DNA of 64,000 nucleotides. Origin: Bactericera cockerelli. Lineage: Eukaryota; Arthropoda; Insecta; Hemiptera; Triozidae. A program made the translations under genes and the position numbers. Under the pieces are notes generated by a model, which saw nothing but the letters and a program-made list of their open reading frames with translations, was not told where the DNA came from and searched no databases. Position 1 is the first letter of the stretch. Each line of letters begins with the position of its first letter. This document shows positions 55,625 to 64,000 of this stretch, piece after piece. The stretch is from the NCBI GenBank assembly GCA_024516035.1, contig CM044964.1:15020575-15084574 (forward strand), in the 5' to 3' direction.

Positions 55625-56071
55625 GGTGGGTTTTTCGATGTTAAAACCTCTCTCCTGGCGTTACGGTTGGAGTACAAAATTCGGGGTTGGTTGTTCCTGG
55701 GAGTACATAATTCAGAGATTATTTTGGTATGCGGTACAATATTCTAGCTCCATCGGTTAAAATCGTGAAGTTAGCACCCGACATGTTCCAACCTCTCTCC
55801 TGGGGTTACGGTTGGAGTACAAAATTCGGGGTTTGTTGTTCCTAACAGTACATAATTAGTACATTATTATGGTAGGTGGTACAAAATTCTAGCTTCAATG
55901 TCGGGTGCTAGCGTGAAGTTAGCACCCGACATGTTTCAACCGCTCTCCTGGGGTTACGGTTGGAGTACAAAATTCGGGGTTTGTTGTTCCTAACAGTACA
56001 TAATTAGTACATTATTATGGTAGGTGGTACAAAATTCTAGCTTCAATGTCGGGTGCTATCTTCACGCACCT
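55625..56071. repeat. Right subterminal repeats, three units
   Basis: Mirror of 30,275-30,710 with the same unit order and only scattered differences (e.g. GGGGTTGGTTGTTCCTGGGA in the innermost unit). Confidence 0.9.
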
Positions 56072-56080
56072 AAGTTGTTG
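56072..56080. repeat. Target-site duplication, right
   Basis: AAGTTGTTG follows the terminal GCACCT directly; partner of 30,260-30,268. Confidence 0.85.
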
Positions 56081-56289
56081 ATCAATAGAACATAAATACA
56101 TAGGGAAAGAGTAAATAAAATACCTAAATAAAAAGCAAATACATACATAAAAATTAAATACTTACATGAAGTGCACAAGTACACAAACATAGCAACATGT
56201 ATCTGCAATTACCAATTTACAATGACATAATTGTGTAGATAGTTGGAATATTATATTACCAAACCAGGGCCAACTTCAGAACAAACCCT

Positions 56290-56460
56290 TCAAGTGTGTG
56301 TGAGTGAGTGATAAAGAAAGATAGAGGGGAAAGAGAGAGAGAGAGAGAGAAGAGATAAATAGAAAAGGGATAGAGAGAAATAAAAATGGGGAGATAGAGA
56401 AAAAAAAGAGAAAAAGAGAGGGGGGAGAGAGACTGGAAGAGGAAAGGAAATTGAACAAGA
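56290..56460. repeat. GA-rich tract
   Basis: GTGTGTGAGTGAGTG then (GA)n and A/G-rich sequence. Confidence 0.85.
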
Positions 56461-56644
56461 AAAATGAAAAAGATAATTGAATTGAACATTGAACTTTATT
56501 TCACATCAATGAATTATAAGAAGTTACTACCTTCCAACCTAAATGTCACTTCGGGAGGGAAGGGGAGATAAAGAAAGAAGGTAAATTTATAAATTAAGAA
56601 GAGGAAGGAGAAAAAGAAAGGGAGGAAGAGGACATGAAATACTT

Positions 56645-56817
56645 AAGGCCAATAAAATAAGATCACAACAAAGACAAGGAAATACCGTTCCTCAAGTTGG
56701 ACCTCAAGCTTTCCACCAATCACAGGGCACTATTTCTCGGATTAGGGACACTCTTCCCAGGATTAGGGACACTCTTCCCTTATCCTTGCTGAAATCTAAT
56801 TTTATAATTTGAACCCA
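56645..56817. mobile_element. MITE, family M2
   Basis: 173 bp. Left AAGGCCAATAAAATAAGATC ACAACAAAG; right reversed GGGTTCAAATTATAAAATTA GATTTCAGCAAGGATAAGGG. AGGATTAGGGACACTCTTCC is repeated twice inside. Confidence 0.7.
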
Positions 56818-56902
56818 AGAAGGAAAACAAACTAAGGAGTAGTGTTTTAAATGTCACTAGCTCTCCCGCTTTCCCTCGCCCGGTAGAAACTTACACGTGT
56901 AA

Positions 56903-56960
56903 AGGTTGGGTGGAAAAGATGGCCCTTGACATTCTAAACATTTTAATTAAATTTCATCTC
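56903..56960 (+). mobile_element. LINE 3'-end trace, family L1
   Basis: AGGTTGGGTGGAAAAGATGG followed by CCCTTGACATT: only the first ~25 bases of the module fit. Confidence 0.35.
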
Positions 56961-57777
56961 ACCGTTTCTAAATTTGACTTGGATTTTCATCTTTTTGAGA
57001 CATTCGTTAGTTTCGCCTATTTCGTCATCTTTTTATAAAATACTTTAGCGACTTACACAATCAAATGCCTAATGTCCAATTAAGTTCAAGATTAAATTTC
57101 TTTATTAGATCTATCTATGAGTTACTTAGGAAAATGATGACATTAGAAGTCTTGTAATACCACCGTGAAACACAAAGAAACCATACATTTTATGCATACT
57201 GTCCATGCATACAGAATCCATCATCAGAATCTTCCTATTAATACTGCCAATAGACTGCCCATACATATTCCATGAATATTGAACATGTATAAAAAAACAA
57301 CATAAAATTGTTTCACGTTCTTTTCTTTTGTTCTAGTATTTGTTGCATTATGATGAACAATTGAGCATAAACATTTCCAATGAGTATAAAATTAAATGTA
57401 ACTAAGTTTTAAACATAAATTATGAGTATGAAAAATTATCAATGGTAAAAATACATTACACTCATGAATTTTGTCCTGTCCAATTTCTGAAAATATTCCA
57501 CACAAGTAGGTATTACTTGATGATAAAGGGATGATGATTGATGATATTGATATTATTGATGTAGTGGAGGAAAATACCTGATGTAAATATTACTAACTAC
57601 CCATAATAATGAAAGACGACCCCGGAATATGATGTAAAGTAAAATATTACACCCTCAGGGCCATCTATTCATCATCCAAGGTACTGCCATCAGTGAGTCA
57701 GTGAATAGGTATTTTCATGTTTATGTATAATTCATATAATGAGTATACTTTACATTATCATAATAATTATGTCTCCT
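56961..57777. other. No gene seen
   Basis: AT-rich, with short local repeats (CATACTGTCCATGCATA; TGATGATTGATGATATTGAT). Confidence 0.5.
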
Positions 57778-57885
57778 AATGTTCTTCTTCTTTCACTTTG
57801 CCTTTTCCCAAAGCTACTTGGGGTTGGCATTGTTCAACCTCTTCGTCACGGTTGAGGTTGTTTGGTTCAGGCACTCCTAGCTTCA
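57778..57885 (-). repeat. Hairpin repeat, family F
   Basis: Reversed: GCCTGAACCAAACAACCTC, AACCGTGACGAAGAGGTTG, AACAATGCCAACCCC, then GGGAAAAGGCAAAGTGAAAG. The longest copy, ~100 bp. Confidence 0.65.
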
Positions 57886-58082
57886 TCACAAATAAATAAT
57901 AAAAATTCAAATACAGACAAACCTATCTAATATAGGAGAACTGTAGATATTAAAGAGAAAAATTACAGATCAAATTCACCTTTGTATAAGAAAAACTCTT
58001 TACAAGAAAAACTTAGAAAGAAGAAAAAAATAAAAAAAGACCAAGACAACACTCAACATGGATAGTAAAAAAAATACAATAA
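57886..58082. other. No gene seen
   Basis: A-rich sequence; may extend family G (CCAAGACAACACTCAACATG resembles the reverse of 36,455-36,480). Confidence 0.4.
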
Positions 58083-58165
58083 AGGGGGGAAGCGGATAAG
58101 TCAAAAACAGGAGCCGCTCCCCCAAATTAAGCTAGATAAACTTATCTGTCAACAGTTGCAATTAT
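58083..58165 (-). repeat. Dispersed repeat, family G
   Basis: Reverse match to 36,361-36,440: GCGGATAAGTCAAAAACAGG, AGCCGCTCCCCC, AACAGTTGCAATTATT. Confidence 0.6.
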
Positions 58166-58224
58166 TTACTACAAAAATCCAGTACCTCGAATTCTCTTAT
58201 ATCAAGGTTCGGCTGTGTAATAAA

Positions 58225-58310
58225 ACTCAACCTCCCCCGGGACTCGAAGCACCGCCCTCAGTGAGTAGCAAGCTACCCGCTGAGCTCGACAGGTTGATTA
58301 CCACATCACC
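58225..58310 (-). mobile_element. tRNA-like fragment
   Basis: Minus: GTCGAGCTCAGCGGGTAGCT (A-box-like) and GCTTCGAGTCCCGGG (B-box-like), 45 bp apart. Without paired acceptor ends, so read as a SINE head. Confidence 0.5.
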
Positions 58311-58619
58311 ATCGGAGATGTTTTCTCAGAGCAAGATTAGAGTGACGACACATTAATAGGTGACATACGAAACACCTAGCTATGAACCCAACTCATCCGT
58401 GTGTACATACATCATAGACAAGACCACACACAGCAGAGGTGAGGACCAGGCAGGAAGGAAGGTTTAATGGAAGAGAATGCCTTAATGGGACACCGGACAC
58501 ACCAGCGGATCACAATGTGCAGTGGGGATTCTAATGGACAGTTTTATAGGTGAAGACTGATTACTAATGCAGAGATTAACTCCTAATACGTGTGTATGTA
58601 TATGACTTTCCCATTTGTC
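58311..58619. other. No gene seen
   Basis: Mixed unique-looking sequence. Confidence 0.5.
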
Positions 58620-58922
58620 CCTAAAGATTCCCTTTACTCTTATAGTTTAAAACAAAGTCTCACTTATGGTGTCCTATATAATATTATATATTTTTTAAGT
58701 TATCATATTTGTGTTAATCACAATTATTGTGATGTCACAACTACTCAAACTCGCTTTACTAAATTTACGCTGAAACCGGGACTTGAACCACCGACCTCCT
58801 GGTTTCAAGTCCGGTGCCTTATCGATCAAGCTATGCTGAGGTCGGTTAATATTTTATTATACAATAAATCACCAATAAGTGAGACTATGTTTAAACTATG
58901 AGAGTAAAAGGAATCTTAAGGG
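58620..58922. mobile_element. MITE with an inserted SINE, family M3
   Basis: Arms of ~55 bp: left CCTAAAGATTCCCTTTACTC, TCTCACTTATGGTG; right reversed CTTAAGATTCCTTTTACTC, TCTCACTTATTGGTG. The central loop holds a reversed SINE B. Confidence 0.75.
58699..58854 (-). mobile_element. tRNA-derived SINE, family B
   Basis: GCTTGATCGATAAGGCACCG, B box GGTTCAAGTCCCGG, TAAATTTAGTAAAGCGAGTT, GTTGTGACATCACAATAATT. Lies wholly inside the MITE. Confidence 0.8.
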
Positions 58923-59258
58923 CCCAATCAGAAAAAAAGACTACGTCAAAGATAAGGGAAGACCGCCCCTTAAAGACTTTCCACCAATCTAATTATAAAC
59001 CGAACTCCTCTATATTTTAACTCGCCACCTACAAGCACAAGATTTTCATTTTTTTAACTCTCCACCTTCAGCACAAGATTTTTATCTTTTGAAGGTGGGT
59101 ATACCCTCGGTAATTGTTGCAGATGTTGATTTGTTAAATATAAATACATGAAAACTTTAACAATAATAAATAAATAAAAATCATGACGCACTATATTTCT
59201 AGGATTAGGGACAGTCTTACCTTGTCTTCGTTGTAATGTTAGTTTATAATTTGGCCCT
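58920..59258. mobile_element. MITE, family M2
   Basis: Left GGGCCCAATCAGAAAAAAAG ACTACGTCAAAGATAAGG; right reversed AGGGCCAAATTATAAACTAA CATTACAACGAAGACAAGG. 339 bp, directly adjoining the previous MITE. Confidence 0.65.
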
Positions 59259-59944
59259 TGCTCTCATCTTGTAAGATAACAGTATTGAAGATTATTCTTT
59301 TCGGTGTTAATCTGTTAATCAATTTGGTGGCTGAAAGTACATGAATAATATTCAAGTGAACTAACTGTACCGTTAATAAGTTACTATACACTCTGCCGAA
59401 TTATATCTTTCTTTGTATAGGCGTTCTTCACACCTCGGCCGAGGTGTTTGATACCAAAATAATAATACCTTAATCAACCTATAGATACTAGCTCAGTCCC
59501 AGTGCTTTATCCGTTGCTGCCATTACATTTGGTGACAGAAAATCATTTCTACTCAAACATGTCATCTAGACATCATTAATCATTGAAACTTTACAGAACC
59601 TAGCTGAGGAAACTTTAACTTTCATTTGAAAGAGTTCATTTTCTGATATACATATGTATAGAAATGTACACTCTCCTGTACACATTACATTTATTCAAGT
59701 ATCTCATATCTTCCCACTGTTAAACCTTCTGAATATGACAGTGAGTTGAACATTATATAATAGAAACCTCATATGAAAATTATGACACGCTAGATACCCT
59801 ACTCAAGTCAAAGGAAGGCATTCTCACATGTTGTGCAAATATGTAATTGTACATATGTAGTACAGCATGTACATTAGGTTAGTAAAAATCAAGTAAATTA
59901 CAAATATAGGTTTGTATTTATCACGTAAACTCTAGATATTTACA
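59259..59944. other. No gene seen
   Basis: AT-rich; CTCGGCCGAGGTGT at 59,433 is a short palindrome also seen at 28,526. Confidence 0.5.
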
Positions 59945-60110
59945 TACTGGTGATACTGGTATTCCAGAGTTTGCGGGTTCGAGATCCAGCCGAGACATTA
60001 CCAGAGTTATCCTCCTATCTGAGATTTTGACCCCATAATAATACATACATCTTGGGCTGACTGTTAGAATAATGAGACTTGTTACTCCAAGTCACGCAGT
60101 ATAAAGAAAG
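59945..60110 (+). mobile_element. SINE, family C-like
   Basis: GGTATTCCAGAGTTTGCGGG, TTCGAGATCCAGCCGAGACA, and a tail GAATAATGAGACTTGTTACT..CAGTATAAAG. Diverged head. Confidence 0.55.
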
Positions 60111-60782
60111 CTATTTTATTTACAAAATTGATATTTATATTATGTATATTAATTTACATTGCACAACCAGAGTTGTAGCTTTATTTAAATTTACATTTAC
60201 AATAGGTATTTATGCATATCTACAAAATAATGATATCTATTCATATCTATCAAAGGGTGAAACAATTATCTAAATGAAGCAATAGTCTTGTTCAATGGGA
60301 ACAATGAATTGACTATCCTGCTGATATACCTACATTATTACGTAAGTAAATATCAAAGGAAGCAGCATTAGAAGAGAAGTGCTATGACACCCATCAAGTG
60401 ATGCTGGGGAACAATGAATTGACTATCATAATCTTATACATAACGTTATGTACCTACATAACATAAGAGTATGTAAGTTGGGCTATTTACATCAAATTGT
60501 ACATAGCGTCAGTGACCTCTTTAACATTTGAGCATGTCAAAAATTTATGATAAACGTTCTGTGCTTTATAAGTTTAACCCTTGATCGCACGAAGTACAAA
60601 TCTCAAGTACGCGACGAAAAAAAAAAGAAGTGCCATGCTTCGTCCTAACGATGCTGAGTTGGGGTTTTCTTCCTCGTATTGAAAAACGAGTTACCAGTAA
60701 GTTCAAGTAGTTTATGAAACATCTGTCTCTATCTATCGTCTATTATATTACAGTGGTGTTTTCAAATTTTAGTTATATAAAA
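60111..60782. other. No gene; local repeat
   Basis: GGGAACAATGAATTGACTAT occurs at 60,297 and 60,409. Otherwise AT-rich. Confidence 0.5.
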
Positions 60783-61045
60783 TCGCTATATATAAAACTC
60801 AAGAGCGAGTCTGACTGGCTGACTATGTCCTCTTAGGGGTTGTCTGTTTACAATACCACAGCCCAGGTCCAAACGGTAACAGATGTTTAAATTTTCATGA
60901 GAGTTGATCCCCCCACCCCCCCTAAACCACCGTCAGACTAACTGAAAGATTATCAAAATTAAAATATCTATTAGCATTTTCAAGTAGGAAACCAGTCACG
61001 GGAAAAACCTTAACGGCAAAAAAAGTGCCGGGTTTTAGCTAGTAA
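60783..61045 (+). repeat. Unclassified transposon-like repeat
   Basis: It opens ATATATAAAACTCAAGAGCG, TCTGACTGGCTGACTATGTC and closes GCCGGGTTTTAGCTAGTAAA, an opening and closing common to a widespread arthropod repeat type. Class not assigned. Confidence 0.4.
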
Positions 61046-62406
61046 AATATAAAATTCAAAATCTAACAACATAGCACAGACATTTCGGCATCATTTTTAA
61101 AGCAGACTCTCTTCACTGGTTTTCAGACACTCAGGGCGGAATTAATAGACAACATCAATAACTTAAGTCGTTGGTAAGTGTCGGTTTTCCATTTACATAT
61201 CTTACACAGTACGCAATCCGTGACTTAGCGCCACAGAGGTATTACAATAACGTTATTAATTCCACCCTTAGTCTTTTTAGTGAACACCTGCCGAGCAGGG
61301 TTAGCATTCCATTAGGACATACCTACCTGTCCACCAATAAGCTACAACCGGTAAGCTATCGAACGTCTCATCTACTCTACTCGTCGGACCAAAGCACCAG
61401 ACGCATTCATCAAACCCGAATTTTTGGCCAACTTCAACCAGGGGCGATTTTCCCAGGGAACTAAATACCTGCCTCGTGATTCTGACGTCATCAAGCAGGG
61501 TTGAGCCGAAAATGTCAACCTCACGTTTCGGAGGATACAATTTTCGGTTAGAAAATTTTGCCCCCACGGATCGACCGTATCTCTGGACGCGGGCAAGTCC
61601 TGTCAGATAAATTTCTTAAATTGAGCCCTCACCGGAATGAATCAATCTCGGACTGCGGGCAGTAGTCACAACCGTTACATTTTAGAACTTCGTTTCTCTT
61701 CAATTGATTTAAGTAGCCCCTAATGACAATCAATAAAGTTACGGCAATAGTTTTAAAGAAATAACTGTGAAATAAATCCAACATAACGCCTACAGTAGGA
61801 TACACTGACCAGTACATAGAACGAACAATTGTACATAGATTTCATATATTACACGGAGTAAATGGGATAAGGCCATGGATTCTTGGACAAGGATCAATGG
61901 TTGGACCATTATCAGTAGAATATTCATCTGGATATAACCACATCTTGTGATTGAATAGAAAACAACATACGAACGGAAAAAACATTTATTCAGAATTCAC
62001 TGAATGATTGTTTTAGATGTTATTTCAACAATACCTAGGGGAAGCTGCCAGTATGATCTAAGATTTTTCTTGATGTTTAGGTTTTTATGTAAAGTATTTT
62101 TATTTTTTCAAATGTCCAAAGGTTTTATCATGTCAGAAGTTACAATAAATTTTCAACGCAAATATTCTACGTATATCAAAAGTTTCTAAAAATTTGAAAA
62201 AGACGTGTCTGCAACATCCCAAACCATCTTTTAAAGACTATCAGGTGTTGAAGGTGGGTAATCTCGTATACCTTGTTTCCCTTATGCAACTCAGTTCAGC
62301 TCTCTGAATTTTCAAATACCTACCAAATTTTAAGAAATATTTTTAAAATTGTCTGTTTTTAGTGCATCATTACAACATACTACATTTACAACATACACTA
62401 CACACT
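61046..62406. other. Repeat-poor stretch, no recognised gene
   Basis: 61,140-61,660 has more balanced base composition than its surroundings and short opposed frames (97 residues plus, 88 minus) that I cannot match to any family. It is the best place in the window for an unrecognised exon, but I see no splice or coding evidence strong enough to call one. Confidence 0.4.
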
Positions 62407-62453
62407 GGACACGGAAGGAGCCCAGGATAATGGATCTGGGCGTCCAAAGGGTT
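62407..62453. repeat. Hairpin repeat family H
   Basis: GGACACGGAAGGAGCCCAGG, ATAATGGATCTGGGCGTCC. GGACACGGAAAG recurs at 62,499. Confidence 0.65.
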
Positions 62454-62519
62454 CACACATACTCGTATAAAACCCTTCCATCACCATGACATCACACATG
62501 GACACGGAAAGTAAAGTAA

Positions 62520-62660
62520 GTTCAGCTCAATCGTTAGGACAGGGACTTGTAACCTGGAGTTCAGCGGTTCGAATCCTCAGTAGATGGAATTTACAAAGTG
62601 GGATTGTGTGACTGTGACGGTCACTCTTGTGATAAACACAAATATGATAACCTACATATT
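62520..62660 (+). mobile_element. tRNA-derived SINE, family B-like
   Basis: AGGGACTTGTAACCTGGAGT, B box GGTTCGAATCCTC, later GTGACTGTGACGGTCACTC and AACACAAATATGATAACC. The body is diverged. Confidence 0.65.
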
Positions 62661-63074
62661 GTAATGGTAATGATGTTTATCCTAACATGAGTCAGGACCC
62701 AGCGGATCTGGGGACAAGCCTCTGTGAGATGAATGAAAGCAACGCAAGGTGACTTATTGGCTCCGTCAAACCTTGAACAGGACAAGATGGGCGAGATAAC
62801 GCTTAAATATAGTGTGCAAAATACAGGGTAGAATGGAATGGAAGAGAATAAATTTGCCCCTAAAAGTACAACAAATATTGTACTTCCCGGGAGTTTCAAT
62901 GGAAAAGTGTAAAAGAAAATTATAAACTTCCGTCCTTATTTATACCACCAATATGAGAGGATTCCATTATTTCAGTGGTCTAAATAAGGTCTCGATAAGT
63001 AGGGTAAAACTAGAACTTGCCAGTGATGAGATTTAACAGAGTGGGTTCTGGTTCTGGGAGCTTGGGGACCTATG
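62661..63074. other. No gene seen
   Basis: Unique-looking sequence; the 92-residue minus-strand frame is unrecognised. Confidence 0.45.
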
Positions 63075-63293
63075 TAATAATAATAATAAAACTCTTTAGT
63101 GGAAAGTAACCACCAGGCGAGATTAATGCTCAAAGCATTTTCTACCACCTCAGAGTTTTATCATTACGTGGTCTTAAACTCAAATTAATGAGGAAAAATT
63201 CATGCACTGGGTGGGATTCGAAGTCGAACCAACGGATCCCTACGCTACCTGGATTACCAGACTACCGCGTTAACCACTTGACTACCAGTGCCA
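63075..63293 (-). mobile_element. tRNA-derived SINE, family A
   Basis: Reversed: CACTGGTAGTCAAGTGG, AACGCGGTAGTCTGG, a B box interrupted by a short duplication (GTTCGACTTCGAATCCC), body and ATTATTATT end. Confidence 0.85.
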
Positions 63294-63930
63294 TGTATGT
63301 ATAAAATGGCACATAACTTTTTTGAAAATCAGTATAAACAGAAAAGTGAAAAGTTGTAATAGATGTACATGAATATCAGAACATACCTGGACAGCTGTTT
63401 CGAGCTTATTTGCTCTCATGTCTATCAAATATCGATGATAAAATTATTAAACCATAAAATTTGTTGTTATAGAATAGAATCGATCAATCGAGTGATTCGA
63501 CCACCTCATACGATCAATTAGTAACCATAGCCCGAACGCAAGACCATCCTGTCTATAAGGTTGTTATGATATAATGATTCAATACTTTATTAATATCTAC
63601 ACTCTCGCGGGCGAACTCGTAAAAATCATTATCGATAACCCTCTAATCAAATTCATATTTCATACTAAAAGGTACCTCATAAAGCTCGAAATTATTCAAG
63701 GTCGCGGCGAAATATTGAGGCTAGGCGAATTTCTTCAAGTCATAATAACACGTACAGGTCAATAGAGTGGACTACACGAGATTGTGGCAGACAAATTGGG
63801 CCCAGGGGCGGTTCAACCTGATGGAACGGGGTTCAATTCCAGCCCGACCCATGGACTTTTATGCTCATACTAAAATTGAAAAACTACACACAAATATAAT
63901 ATCGTTTGTATCTTTATCAGTTTTATCACT
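63294..63930. other. No gene seen
   Basis: AT-rich. 63,790-63,850 has GGGCGGTTCAACCTGATGG and GGGTTCAATTCCAGCCCGAC, a faint tRNA-like B box. Confidence 0.45.
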
Positions 63931-64000
63931 AAGGGCGGAATTTATTATAAAACAGGATTGAACTTAAGATAAGCTAGTCCCAAAACTCTGGCTCTAGTGT
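63931..64000. mobile_element. MITE arm at window end, family M1
   Basis: GGGCGGAATTTATTATAAAA, CAGGATTGAACTTAAGATAA GCTAGTCCC matches the left arm of the 3,319 element; the rest lies outside the window. Confidence 0.55.

Larger units (their letters stand above)
30269..56071. mobile_element. Composite inverted-repeat (fold-back) element
   Basis: The ends AGGTCCGTGAAGATAGCACC (left) and, reversed, AGGTGCGTGAAGATAGCACC (right) are flanked by a perfect 9-bp duplication. Reading inward, both arms have the same modules in mirror order: three ~150-bp repeats, a hAT C-terminal relic, SINE B, SINE C, SINE D and a 5S-derived SINE. The right arm is ~2.4 kb; the left is spread to ~38.0 kb by insertions. 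A 9-bp duplication and long arms suggest a Mutator-like mechanism (inference); no matching transposase is present. About 11.5 kb of this span is a suspect duplication. Confidence 0.75.

Noticed and set aside
30269..56071. Polinton/Maverick or virus-derived giant element
   Set aside because: Long inverted repeats fit, but no DNA polymerase B, packaging ATPase, capsid or integrase frame is present, and the flanking duplication is 9 bp rather than 6 bp.
61301..61567. Possible small protein on the minus strand (88 residues)
   Set aside because: No recognisable family, and overlapping frames exist on the opposite strand; kept only as a weak finding.

Overview
The window looks like a repeat-dominated arthropod (most likely insect) nuclear chromosome segment. 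The evidence is AT-rich sequence, long GA/CT microsatellites, several tRNA-derived SINE families, 5S rRNA-derived SINEs, a BEL/Pao LTR element, mariner and hAT relics and non-LTR fragments. I recognise no host protein-coding gene, no functional tRNA or rRNA gene, no CRISPR array and no bacterial-style operon. The only long intact reading frame is a 908-residue Gag-protease protein of a BEL/Pao retrotransposon. Most other open frames lie in microsatellites or repeats.

Layout. 1-30 kb: microsatellites, minisatellites (several with two-step higher-order structure), scattered SINEs, small inverted-repeat elements, a fold-back mariner relic (8.57-9.26 kb) and a hAT-type MITE with an 8-bp target duplication (20.2 kb). 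30,269-56,071: one composite inverted-repeat element. Its ends match (AGGTSCGTGAAGATAGCACC), it is flanked by a perfect 9-bp target duplication (AAGTTGTTG), and each arm carries three ~150-bp subterminal repeats, a relic of a hAT transposase C-terminus, three kinds of tRNA-like module and a 5S-derived module. Later insertions sit in its left arm and centre: a SINE, a hAT MITE, a BEL/Pao element inside that MITE, a LINE fragment, and a LINE reverse transcriptase split by a 1,992-bp inverted-repeat element. 56-64 kb: more MITEs, SINE copies and unique AT-rich DNA.

Main caution. 42,408-53,874 repeats 30,244-42,407 head to tail. The second copy begins with 25 bp of the DNA lying outside the composite element. 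It carries dense single-base errors in its first ~3 kb, and after that differs mainly in homopolymer length. This looks more like an assembly duplication than biology. Without it the composite element would be about 14.3 kb rather than 25.8 kb.

How the parts work together: the BEL/Pao unit has two identical 252-bp LTRs, a primer site matching initiator tRNA-Met and an intact Gag-protease frame, but the frame stops just inside the reverse transcriptase. It therefore looks recent yet dependent on enzymes supplied elsewhere. SINEs and MITEs have no proteins and depend on LINE or transposase activity in trans. SINE family letters A-F and the other family labels are mine and local to this window.
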